A stretch of 64,000 bases of DNA. It comes from an uncultured Aquimarina sp. (GTDB lineage: Bacteria > Bacteroidota > Bacteroidia > Flavobacteriales > Flavobacteriaceae). Below the pieces are notes generated by a model, which saw nothing but the letters and a program-made list of their open reading frames with translations, made no database searches and had not been told where the DNA came from. Both the position numbers and the translations under genes were made by a program. Positions 34,042-42,506 of the stretch are shown here, one piece after another (position 1 is the first letter of the stretch; the number at the start of each line of letters is the position of its first letter). The stretch covers positions 62,001 to 126,000 of the forward strand of contig CANMMM010000003.1 in NCBI GenBank assembly GCA_947498935.1, in the 5' to 3' direction.

Positions 34042-35205
34042 ATGCGCACCCTAGCATCTCACCGCCTTAATGGATACACCGCGATCTTAAGCCTACTGCT
34101 TTTTTGCACAATACACCCCGTAGCAACTGCCCAAAATTGGGATAGTTGTTCTGCAAATATCAATTGCGATGAGGGCAAAGATTGGGACCGAGTAGAACGA
34201 TCCGTAGTACGTATCAGAATCCCTGGTGGAGGGCTATGTACGGGTACGCTGATCAATAACACACGACAAGACAATACTGTATATATCATTACTGCTGGGC
34301 ATTGCCTAGACGATGCATTAAACAACACCGACTATGCTATCGAATTTAATTATGAAGTTCCTTGCGGTGGTACTACTAGTAACCGAGTAACCATGGAAGG
34401 TGGACGTGTCGTAATGTTTGATAACACCATAGACATCGGACTGATACAAATGGATGATGCACTACCCGACGGACTGGATGCTTATTTTGCAGGCTGGGAT
34501 CGTAGCTTATTAGCCGATTCTAAAACGCATGCTTTAATCCACCACAAGGCTGGCTTTCCAAAGAGTATTGCTATAGCGCCTGCTGGTAGAACTTATGAAA
34601 AATCTACTTTCTTTAACCCTACGCCTCGTGGCAGGTATTTTGCCGAAAAATTCTTTACCAATGGATGGAGCGTGGGCGACATGGGAGGTGGCTCGTCGGG
34701 CGCTGGACTTTTTTATGACAATGAGTATTATGTAGGTACACTGAATGGCCCTAAATCAGGAACTCCTAACTTAGCTTGTAACGAAATTACAGCTACCAAT
34801 AACGAGACTATTCGCTATACGCCTGTTGGGCATGTATGGGTAAATGAAATCATAGAAATCGCCGATCTCAAAACATTTCTAGATCCAATAAATAGCGATG
34901 TACAAAGACTAGAAGGTAAAGAAGTGAATGCTGCTGTACTCTCCAACCCTAGTTTTGATACGCCTACAAATCGTATCGCGTTGTACCCAACAGTACTAAC
35001 GGGTGCACAAAACACAGTACATATCGAGACACATACAGACCAAAATAGCACCTATACGGTATGGGATCTCAAAGGTACACTCGTAAGCTCAGGCATCTTC
35101 GCTATGCAAACGACTATCGATACCCAAGAGTTTGCTGCTGGCATGTATATCGTATCCTTGCTATCAGAAAATAAAAAATCTACTCATAGATTGGTAAAGC
35201 TATAA
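34042..35205 (+). CDS. Secreted trypsin-like serine protease with T9SS sorting domain
   Basis: A 387-residue exported protease of the chymotrypsin fold, most like the lysyl-endopeptidase branch. Signal peptide to about residue 30 (..HPVATA/QN). The catalytic triad is visible: H87 in IITAGHCLD, D131 in NTIDIGLIQM and S219 in GDMGGGSSGAGLF. Cys pairs 36/41 and others may form disulfides. From about 305 a type A C-terminal sorting domain follows (NRIALYPTVLTGAQNTVHIE, ending GMYIVSLLSENKKSTHRLVKL), so it is exported through the type IX system and probably anchored at the surface. The substrate is not known. Confidence 0.92.
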   Translation: MRTLASHRLNGYTAILSLLLFCTIHPVATAQNWDSCSANINCDEGKDWDRVERSVVRIRIPGGGLCTGTLINNTRQDNTVYIITAGHCLDDALNNTDYAIEFNYEVPCGGTTSNRVTMEGGRVVMFDNTIDIGLIQMDDALPDGLDAYFAGWDRSLLADSKTHALIHHKAGFPKSIAIAPAGRTYEKSTFFNPTPRGRYFAEKFFTNGWSVGDMGGGSSGAGLFYDNEYYVGTLNGPKSGTPNLACNEITATNNETIRYTPVGHVWVNEIIEIADLKTFLDPINSDVQRLEGKEVNAAVLSNPSFDTPTNRIALYPTVLTGAQNTVHIETHTDQNSTYTVWDLKGTLVSSGIFAMQTTIDTQEFAAGMYIVSLLSENKKSTHRLVKL

Positions 35206-35217
35206 TTTAGAGAGTTC

Positions 35218-35949
35218 CTAGTTACTTTTGGTTTTATTAGCGAATACCGATAATACCACATATAGTAGTATGATACATGGGATGGCCATAAACTGTAATA
35301 AACCGATCAACACCAATGTTAGCACTAAAAACACATAACGAATTTGGTTTTCTTTCCATCCCCATGTCTTAAATTTTAACGCAAATAATGGTATTTCTGC
35401 ATTGAGTAGATAACAGCTCAGCACGGTAAGCCCTATTAGAAACCAAGGGTTTTGTACCACTGCTAGTACCCAGTTTGTTTGCTGATATGCTATAATCAAG
35501 GGCAAGCTGATGATCAGTAGTGTATTGGCTGGTGTGGGCACTCCTATAAATGATGACGTCTGGCGGGTATCGATATTAAATTTTGCTAATCGATATGCCG
35601 ATGCTAAGCTGATACACAATCCCAGTATCCCTACATATGAGAATGCAAATCCTGTGTGCACCTGCCATACCGCTTCGGGGAATACCTTGGCTAATAATTG
35701 ATACATCACAATACCAGGTACCATTCCACTGGTCACCATATCGGCCAATGAATCTAGTTGCAGCCCTAATTCGCTCTGCACTTTGAGTAATCGTGCTGCA
35801 AATCCATCAAAAAAATCAAAGAAAATACCTGCCATCGCAAAAAAAGCCGCCCATTCCAATGCGTTGTGTACGGCAAAAATAACGGCTATACAACCAGACA
35901 ATAAATTAAGAAGTGTGATACTATTAGGAATTTGCTTTTTGAGCGACAT
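35218..35949 (-). CDS. pssA: CDP-diacylglycerol-serine O-phosphatidyltransferase
   Basis: The 243-residue inner-membrane enzyme joins CDP-diacylglycerol and serine to phosphatidylserine, the precursor of phosphatidylethanolamine. The CDP-alcohol phosphotransferase motif is complete: D48-G-F-A-A-R53, G62, D66 and D70 (DGxxARx8Gx3Dx3D). Six to seven membrane segments are visible. The N terminus (KKQIPNSITLLNLLSGCIAV) and length match type II PssA of Bacteroidetes. It converges on the protease gene with 12 bp between stops. No decarboxylase gene is in the window. Confidence 0.95.
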   Translation of the reverse strand: MSLKKQIPNSITLLNLLSGCIAVIFAVHNALEWAAFFAMAGIFFDFFDGFAARLLKVQSELGLQLDSLADMVTSGMVPGIVMYQLLAKVFPEAVWQVHTGFAFSYVGILGLCISLASAYRLAKFNIDTRQTSSFIGVPTPANTLLIISLPLIIAYQQTNWVLAVVQNPWFLIGLTVLSCYLLNAEIPLFALKFKTWGWKENQIRYVFLVLTLVLIGLLQFMAIPCIILLYVVLSVFANKTKSN

Positions 35950-36064
35950 GTTCTTTTTTTTGTAAAAATAGCAAAGTATTTTCGTCTAATTACACTAAGA
36001 ATACAATATGAAATTGGAAATAAAGTTTATCATATTGAAAAATAGTAAGATATTTGTATAAAAA

Positions 36065-37162
36065 TTGCCACGATTGAGAAAGATTCTATTTGTTGTATGC
36101 GTATTGCTATTGACTAGTACTTATGCACAGACCCGAAGGTATTCAAACGAGTTTTTGAACATCGGTGTAGATGCTGCTGCACTAGGAATGGCGAATACTG
36201 TCGTCGCTACTACCGATGATGTAAATGCTGGATATTGGAATCCCGCGGGATTGATTCATATAGAAGACAATCAAGTAGCTTTTATGCATGCTGCTTATTT
36301 TGCCAATATTGCTAATTATGATTATCTCGCCTATGCAATGCCATTGGACGAAAAAAGTGCCTTAGGACTTTCGCTGATCCGATTTGGAGTTGATGATATT
36401 TTAGATACTACTGCACTGGTAGATGCTGATGGTAATATCGATTTTACGAGAGTCAATTTATTCTCTGCGGCAGATTATGCCTTTACGATTTCTTATGCTC
36501 GAAAACTTCCTATCGAAGGACTCAGTTATGGTGCCAATGCCAAAGTGATTCGTAGAATTATCGGTGATTTTGCCTCTTCTTGGGGATTTGGATTTGATCT
36601 ATCGCTCCAATACAAAACACCAAAATGGCAATTCGGTATCATGGCCAGAGACATCACTACGACCTTCAATGCTTGGAGTATCGAAGAATTCGCTATTGGC
36701 GATCTTAATGGCGATGGGATTCCTGATGAGGATCAGATACCGCAACTAAGAGACCAAGAGCTCCCAGAAACTACAGAAATCACCCTACCTAAAGTACAAT
36801 TAGGAGTGGCTAGAAATTTTGACCTAGGTAGTGATTTTGGACTACGCACAGGGTTAGACATGCACGTTCGTTTTGCCGAAACGAATGATATTATTTCCAC
36901 CTCTACACTGAGTATCACACCATCTGTAGGATTCCAATTGGCATATACTAAATTAGTATACCTACGAGGTGGATTTGGGAATTTCCAAAACATCACTCAG
37001 TTCGATGGATCTGATTCACTTGGATTCCAACCTAATGTAGGGATTGGTTTTCAGTACAAAGGGATTCATATAGATTATGCGCTGACGGACATAGGAGATC
37101 AGAGTGCTGCTATTTATTCCAATGTATTCTCTGTGAAGATAGATTGGCGCCTTTTTAGATAA
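36065..37162 (+). CDS. PorV/PorQ-family outer-membrane protein
   Basis: A 365-residue exported barrel. The only start is a TTG (36065) giving PRLRKILFVVCVLLLTSTYAQ as signal; no ATG is available. The mature part begins with NEFLNIGVDAAALGMANTVVATTDDVNAGYWNPAGLIHIEDN, the family hallmark of PorV-like proteins (FadL-like 14-strand barrels that shuttle T9SS substrates to the attachment complex). A short Asp/Gly insertion (DLNGDGIPDEDQIP) lies in an outer loop. It may be PorV itself or a close paralogue. The serine protease nearby is a possible client. Confidence 0.85.
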   Translation: MPRLRKILFVVCVLLLTSTYAQTRRYSNEFLNIGVDAAALGMANTVVATTDDVNAGYWNPAGLIHIEDNQVAFMHAAYFANIANYDYLAYAMPLDEKSALGLSLIRFGVDDILDTTALVDADGNIDFTRVNLFSAADYAFTISYARKLPIEGLSYGANAKVIRRIIGDFASSWGFGFDLSLQYKTPKWQFGIMARDITTTFNAWSIEEFAIGDLNGDGIPDEDQIPQLRDQELPETTEITLPKVQLGVARNFDLGSDFGLRTGLDMHVRFAETNDIISTSTLSITPSVGFQLAYTKLVYLRGGFGNFQNITQFDGSDSLGFQPNVGIGFQYKGIHIDYALTDIGDQSAAIYSNVFSVKIDWRLFR

Positions 37163-37311
37163 TAACCTCATCATCGTTACATTACATTTTTTTAGCACTA
37201 GTTGGTATTGATTGTAGAGAAATAAGCTTACTTTCGTTTTTTATGTAAATGTGTATATACTGTTTTTTGATTTTAGCAATAAGTAAAAATCAGCAATGAA
37301 ATACAACAACT

Positions 37312-37345
37312 TTTTTAGTGCATAATGGTGCTGTAGCACTAAAAA
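37312..37345. repeat. Family B-type hairpin, copy B7
   Basis: The exact arms tttttagtgc (37312-37321) and gcactaaaaa (37336-37345) enclose ataatggtgctgta. It lies 150 bp after the PorV-like gene and before lnt. Confidence 0.65.
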
Positions 37346-37420
37346 CTGTAACACTTCTATATAAAAAATCGTTTGTATAGTAAATTGAAAAAAGTGTAAA
37401 CACTCCATAGACTTTCTTTT

Positions 37421-39004
37421 ATGAAGAATATATTATTAGCCATCTGTACAGGTTTACTTTTAGCCATTTCATGGCCTACTTATGGATTTCCAATCTTTCT
37501 TTTTATTGGATTTGTACCTCTGCTACTGATAGCACATACGGTACGCAACCATCGCCGTCATAAAAGTCTTGTTTTTGGCTATGCTTTTTTAAGCTTTTTT
37601 ATCTGGAATATTGGTACTACTTGGTGGATTTATAATTCTACAGCATTCGGAATGTGGTTTGCCGAAATTGTAAACACCTTATTGATGGCGCTCGTATTCC
37701 TTAGCTATCATACTATTGCTAGACGTACTTCTACTACCATAAGTACTATCTTTCTGATCGCTATATGGATCAGTTTTGAATACCTACACCTACATTGGGA
37801 GTTTTCATGGCCTTGGCTGAATCTAGGAAATGGATTTGCAAAATACACTTCGTGGATACAATGGTATGAATATACAGGTACCTTTGGTGGGACTCTCTGG
37901 ATATGGATCGTAAACACCTATATTTTCCACCGTATTCTGGCATATCGAAAACATGCGAATCGAAAATCACTGATCAATACTGTAGCCATCAGTAGTGCAT
38001 TGGTTTTGATACCTATCGGTATTTCTCTATTGATACTAGCCAATTATACCGAAGAAGGGCAAGAAATTGAAGTAGTGATGTTACAACCTAACATCAATCC
38101 CTATACCGAGAAATACAATACTACAGATGAACGAGTGGGCGAGCTGTTAGACAGTCTAGTAAACACTCAAATCAGCAATGAGACACAGTTTATCATCGCT
38201 CCAGAAACAGTATTCGCTGATAATAATAGACTGAAAAAATTCAATAACTCTATTGCTAAGAAAACGGCAAAAACCATTATCGCTAATCATCCCAAAGCAC
38301 ACATGCTTTCTGGAATTTCGTTTATCGATGTGTTTAGAGATCCTGCTAGAGTCCATGCGCAAACGAATATCCATAAAGAAAACATATTTTATGATGATTA
38401 CAACGCGGCATTTTTTGTAAGGCCCGATCATACACATGAAATTTATAACAAAAGTAAACTGGTAGTAGGTGTAGAAAACTTCCCGTATCAATACATTTTT
38501 AAACCTATTCTGGGTGATGCGATGATCGATCTAGGAGGTACTGTAGCTAAAAAAACTACACAAACAGACCGAGAAGTGTTTTTTACTAAAGATAGCATTG
38601 GTGCTGCTCCGATTATCTGCTATGAGAGTGTATACGGAGAATTCGTGGGTGGATATGTAAGAAATCATGCAAATTTTCTAGCCATCATTACGAATGATGC
38701 GTGGTGGGGTAATACACAGGGACATCAACAGCATTTGTATTATGCTAAACTAAGAGCTATAGAAACCCGAAGAAGTGTAGCTAGAAGTGCCAATACGGGT
38801 ATTTCTGCGATTATCAATCAAAAAGGAGAAATCACCACTACATTAGGTTATGAACTTCAAGGGGCGCTAAAAGGCACGTTACTGACCAATGATCGTATGA
38901 CTTTTTATGTAACAGCTGGAGATTATATCGCGCGTATCGCATTATTTCTAACGGTGGGCATCTTTTTACTCGCGATTACGAGACGAAGGCAGTCTATCAA
39001 TTAG
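37421..39004 (+). CDS. lnt: Apolipoprotein N-acyltransferase
   Basis: This 527-residue enzyme adds the third acyl chain to the N-terminal Cys of lipoproteins. The N-terminal 210 residues hold six to seven membrane segments (FPIFLFIGFVPLLLIAH, NPGTTWWIYNS-like WNIGTTWWIYNS). The nitrilase domain follows with the triad in place: E262 in IIAPETVF, K344 in YNKSKLVVGVENFP, C400 in IICYESVYGEF, plus the accessory Glu E352 and E402. A final TM helix ends it. Everything needed for activity is present. It is a single-gene unit followed by a convergent lectin-domain gene. Confidence 0.95.
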   Translation: MKNILLAICTGLLLAISWPTYGFPIFLFIGFVPLLLIAHTVRNHRRHKSLVFGYAFLSFFIWNIGTTWWIYNSTAFGMWFAEIVNTLLMALVFLSYHTIARRTSTTISTIFLIAIWISFEYLHLHWEFSWPWLNLGNGFAKYTSWIQWYEYTGTFGGTLWIWIVNTYIFHRILAYRKHANRKSLINTVAISSALVLIPIGISLLILANYTEEGQEIEVVMLQPNINPYTEKYNTTDERVGELLDSLVNTQISNETQFIIAPETVFADNNRLKKFNNSIAKKTAKTIIANHPKAHMLSGISFIDVFRDPARVHAQTNIHKENIFYDDYNAAFFVRPDHTHEIYNKSKLVVGVENFPYQYIFKPILGDAMIDLGGTVAKKTTQTDREVFFTKDSIGAAPIICYESVYGEFVGGYVRNHANFLAIITNDAWWGNTQGHQQHLYYAKLRAIETRRSVARSANTGISAIINQKGEITTTLGYELQGALKGTLLTNDRMTFYVTAGDYIARIALFLTVGIFLLAITRRRQSIN

Positions 39005-39031
39005 GTAGCAACACATAACCATGATTTGTAG

Positions 39032-40498
39032 TTATTGCTTCACACGATGGGTAATTCTACGATTTGTAATCATTGTACACTGGATGAATAGCTGTGTTAC
39101 TCCTGCAATCTGAGGAGTAGGATCTCCGGGCATTCCTCCATATTCTACAATATATCCCTGTGCTTGGTACACACCACCACCACCACCGATAGGCAGGTCA
39201 TTCCATGAATTCTCTATTCCTACTGTATCATCTGTAATATGTGCATAATTTTCTTGTCCACTAGTTCCTCCACAGCAATCATTGGGTTCTCCGTTATTCC
39301 AAAAAGAAAATTGCCCGGGTGCTGTTGTTCCGTTTTGATCTCCGTTCCAAAAGACAGTCCCTGCTTCTGGTCCCGTTTCCCATCGCCATTCCCCCTCTCC
39401 AGTACCAAAACTATCACTTGCGCCTATCCACCCTGTTCCTGTAATTTGATCTCCTGCAAAGGTGGCTTCTATCGCACTGGTTAGCGTAGCTAAATAGCCT
39501 TGTAACCCAAAAAAAGTACGTAGTGCTGCTGCATCCCTGGCATTATCCCATTGAATTCCTACAGCTGGTATAAACTCATAATAATGTCCGGTCTCTGGTA
39601 AAAACAATGGACTTCCTAGCACGATCGAAAACTCGCGCAATCCTGCCACCAAAGGAGGTGTCGACGAAAAAACAACGCCCAATACTGCTGCTTCGAACGC
39701 TGCTAACGTGGCTGGCCCTGTAAGCGTGAGTCTACCTTCTCCCACATCCCATGTAGGTGTAATAGAGGGGTGCGTTCCTGTGAGTGTAAGCAAGTCTTGT
39801 CCGTTCTGATACCCTGTAGAGACTTGTACCGTAAGCATATCTAAGGTAGTATCATCTACATCTGTAATGGATACTGTTTCTACTACTGGAATAGCACTCG
39901 TAGCAGTACTACAGAATTGCTGGTTTCCTGTCACTGTAATCATAGGGGCCTCGTCTGTAAAAAAAGTAGCCTCGATCTGTACATTGTCTATCCGCGCTGT
40001 ATCTCCTCCATCCGACCAATTAGCGCCTACTCTAGCAAATCTAATGGTCGTGGTAGCAGCCATAAAAGCATCTATATTTTGTGTAAAAACACCTGATTGT
40101 GTGCCAGAAAAACTAGCTAATGTAGTAAAATTAACGCCATCGGCAGCAATGAGAATGGATATATTTTCATTCGTTTCTAGGGATATTGTTTCCCAATTAA
40201 AGGATAGTGTTGCTGTAGTGGCTCCCGAAAGATTCGCAGTACGAGTAATGGTTTCTGTCCATATCCAAAAAAAGTTTAGTTGCCCTGCGACATTATTCAG
40301 GTTAACAAATCCTCTAGAGGGATCATCATCTATATCAAAAGGCTCTACTTCTACCCAATTCGCAGTCCAATTCACACTCCCGTCATTATTCCCATAGGAA
40401 ACACTTTCGAAATTATCTCTAAAGGTTTCTTGCGCTATGCTGACATGCATCAAGCATACAAAAACAAAAAACAATTGGATTCGGGAGGCACAATTCAT
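39032..40498 (-). CDS. Secreted protein with C-type lectin-like domain, paralogue 1
   Basis: A 488-residue exported protein (signal MNCASRIQLFFVFVCLMHVSIA). Residues 25-180 form a jelly-roll type beta domain (FRDNFESVSYGNNDGSVNWTANWVEVE). A cadherin-like repeat follows (ITDVDDTTLDMLTVQVSTGYQNG..LTLTGTHPSI). About 310-460 is a C-type lectin-like fold: HYYEFIPAVGIQWDNARDAAA, GWIGASD, GQFSFWNNGEPNDCCGGTSGQENYAHI, GYIVEYGG. It ends abruptly in CTMITNRRITHRV, with no obvious sorting domain, so export beyond the outer membrane is uncertain. A close paralogue lies 340 bp upstream. A carbohydrate or surface-binding role is likely. Confidence 0.85.
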   Translation of the reverse strand: MNCASRIQLFFVFVCLMHVSIAQETFRDNFESVSYGNNDGSVNWTANWVEVEPFDIDDDPSRGFVNLNNVAGQLNFFWIWTETITRTANLSGATTATLSFNWETISLETNENISILIAADGVNFTTLASFSGTQSGVFTQNIDAFMAATTTIRFARVGANWSDGGDTARIDNVQIEATFFTDEAPMITVTGNQQFCSTATSAIPVVETVSITDVDDTTLDMLTVQVSTGYQNGQDLLTLTGTHPSITPTWDVGEGRLTLTGPATLAAFEAAVLGVVFSSTPPLVAGLREFSIVLGSPLFLPETGHYYEFIPAVGIQWDNARDAAALRTFFGLQGYLATLTSAIEATFAGDQITGTGWIGASDSFGTGEGEWRWETGPEAGTVFWNGDQNGTTAPGQFSFWNNGEPNDCCGGTSGQENYAHITDDTVGIENSWNDLPIGGGGGVYQAQGYIVEYGGMPGDPTPQIAGVTQLFIQCTMITNRRITHRVKQ

Positions 40499-40840
40499 AG
40501 TCGGTCGATTGTTTTACTCCCTCAAAACACTAAAAATCATCCATTTATTCATAAAAAACAACGACTCATTTATAGAAACTATAGCATGCAAACCTCGCTA
40601 ACTCCTGCAAAAGTCGCTTGTATAGCCAATTGAAAAAAGTGTACACTTCTATAATATGTGTACTATATATCAGTGGTTACTACCTGTTTTTATACCCTAC
40701 ATTACTCCTTTTTACTACACACGGATTTTGGTAATGCGTTAGGGATAGGAACGGCATCCTTTTTTGTTTTATTATAAAACAAAAAAGATACAGTGGATAG
40801 CCCGACCCTTGGGGAACGCCCTACAAACTATACATGATAC
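40499..40840. other. 342-bp gap between the tandem lectin genes with repeat A7
   Basis: It contains A7 and the leader of paralogue 1. No further gene is seen. Confidence 0.55.
40736..40822 (+). repeat. Family A repeat, copy A7 (hairpin core)
   Basis: It starts gcgttagggataggaacggc, has the paired core ttttttgtttt..aaaacaaaaaa and ends ggatagcccgacccttgggg followed by aacgccct. It lies 18 bp 3' of the second lectin gene. Confidence 0.85.
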
Positions 40841-42349
40841 TTATTTCTTTACACGATAGGTCTGTCTACGATTGGTGATCACAGTACATTGTTTTTGGAG
40901 TTTGGTAACTCCCGAAATAGTTGCTAAATCAGGATCTCCAGGCATACCGCCATATTCTACGATATATCCCTGAGCTGCAAAATCTCCTTCTCCACCACCA
41001 ATGGGTAGGTCATTCCATGAATTATCAATCCCGATTCCTGGGGCTGTGATGTGTGCATAGTTTTCTTCTCCTCGTACGAAATCATTTGGGTAATCATTGG
41101 GTTCTCCAGTATTCCAAAATGAAAAACGACCTAGAATCGGTCTTCCTCCTTCATCTCCAAACCAAAATGCGAGACCAGCCTCAGGACCAGTAACCCATTG
41201 CCAAAACCCTTCGAACTGATTATCAGAAGCGCCTATCCATCCATTTCCTGTTATCTGACTTCCGGCAAAGGTGGCTTCTACCTCGCTAGTAAGCGTGGTT
41301 AAATATCCCTGTAATCCAAAAAATGTTCTGGCAGCCGCTGCGTCTCTAGCGGTATCCCAGCGGATCCCCGCTGCCGGAACAAACTCGTAGTAATGCCCTG
41401 TTTCTGGTAGAAATAACGCATTCCCCAACACAATCGAAAATTCCTTGGTATTAATAGCCATCGTAGCAGGTGATGAAAACCGAATGGATCGTAATGCTGT
41501 TTCGAATGCTGCAAAAGTAGCAGGGCCACTAAGCAGTAAACTCCCCTGCGTAACATCCCAAGTCGTGGTGATGGTAGGGTGGATTCCTGTAAGCTGTAAC
41601 AGGTCTTTTCCGTTTTCGTACCCAGAGGTAATCTGTATTAGCACTTGATTGAGTGTGGTATCTGCGCTATCTGGATCAGAAATCGCTACCGATTCTACAA
41701 TCGGAACTCCTGTACGCAGTGCTCCGCAAAATTGCTGATCGCCTCGAACCGTCAATACAGGAGGTCTATTAGGAAAGATTGCCTCTATACGTACATTATC
41801 TATGACCATGAGATCATCTGGAGACGACCAATTTATTTTGGTATTGATAAACCGAATCGTGGTATTGGCAGAGATATACGGACTGATGTCTTGAATATGT
41901 GTACTGCTCTGGGTAAATGAAAAATTAGCTAAGGTTACAAAATTAACACCATCCGCAGATACCTGTACTGATAATTCTTCATTAACCTCTAATCCGATGG
42001 TTGCCCAATCAAACCATAACACTGCAGAGGTAGCTCCTGCTAAATTGGCACTTCTAGCAATACTTTCTTGCCAGATTTGCCTAAATACTAATTGTCCATC
42101 AAATACATAGATATCTCCTGTATCAGGATCATTATTAGGAGCAAACTCTTCTTCTTCTATCCAATTACTCGACCAACTAGCGGTACCATCATTATTGGTA
42201 TAAGACACCTCATTAAACCTATCTATATAGGTCTCTTGCGATTGCAGAGTAATCGCATACAATGCTACACAAGTAGCTACAAAAAATCGAATCATATTTT
42301 GGGGGCAAAACAGCACCAAAAGTATAGAAATCGAGTAACACCAGTTCAC
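40841..42349 (-). CDS. Secreted protein with C-type lectin-like domain, paralogue 2
   Basis: A 502-residue protein colinear with paralogue 1 in every domain: export signal (about residues 18-38, ..FVATCVALYAITLQS), jelly-roll domain (YIDRFNEVSYTNNDGTASWSSNWIEEEEF), one cadherin-like repeat and a lectin-like fold (HYYEFVPAAGIRWDTARDAAAARTFFGLQGYL, GWIGASDNQ, SFWNTGEPNDYPNDFVRGEENYAHI). Many stretches are identical, so the two arose by tandem duplication. The loop around the presumed binding site differs (DYPNDFVRGEE against DCCGGTSGQE), which could change ligand choice. An alternative ATG at residue 19 (MIRFFVATCV) gives a shorter signal peptide and is a plausible true start. Confidence 0.85.
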   Translation of the reverse strand: MNWCYSISILLVLFCPQNMIRFFVATCVALYAITLQSQETYIDRFNEVSYTNNDGTASWSSNWIEEEEFAPNNDPDTGDIYVFDGQLVFRQIWQESIARSANLAGATSAVLWFDWATIGLEVNEELSVQVSADGVNFVTLANFSFTQSSTHIQDISPYISANTTIRFINTKINWSSPDDLMVIDNVRIEAIFPNRPPVLTVRGDQQFCGALRTGVPIVESVAISDPDSADTTLNQVLIQITSGYENGKDLLQLTGIHPTITTTWDVTQGSLLLSGPATFAAFETALRSIRFSSPATMAINTKEFSIVLGNALFLPETGHYYEFVPAAGIRWDTARDAAAARTFFGLQGYLTTLTSEVEATFAGSQITGNGWIGASDNQFEGFWQWVTGPEAGLAFWFGDEGGRPILGRFSFWNTGEPNDYPNDFVRGEENYAHITAPGIGIDNSWNDLPIGGGEGDFAAQGYIVEYGGMPGDPDLATISGVTKLQKQCTVITNRRQTYRVKK

Positions 42350-42464
42350 TGTTTTATCGTTTCTTTAACATTTACACAAAATACTGCAAAAATTGTGTGA
42401 AGTAGTACTATGGTTTATTACATAGTGAAGTACATCTTTTTTATAAATCGCATCGAATTCTAGT

Positions 42465-42472
42465 TATCTTTG
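42465..42472 (+). promoter_or_regulatory. Candidate -7 element for the ABC-F gene
   Basis: TATCTTTG matches TAnnTTTG exactly and lies 35 bp before the GTG start at 42507. Confidence 0.5.
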
Positions 42473-42506
42473 CTTCAATTTTATATCAATTTTTTAAAAC
42501 ACATTC

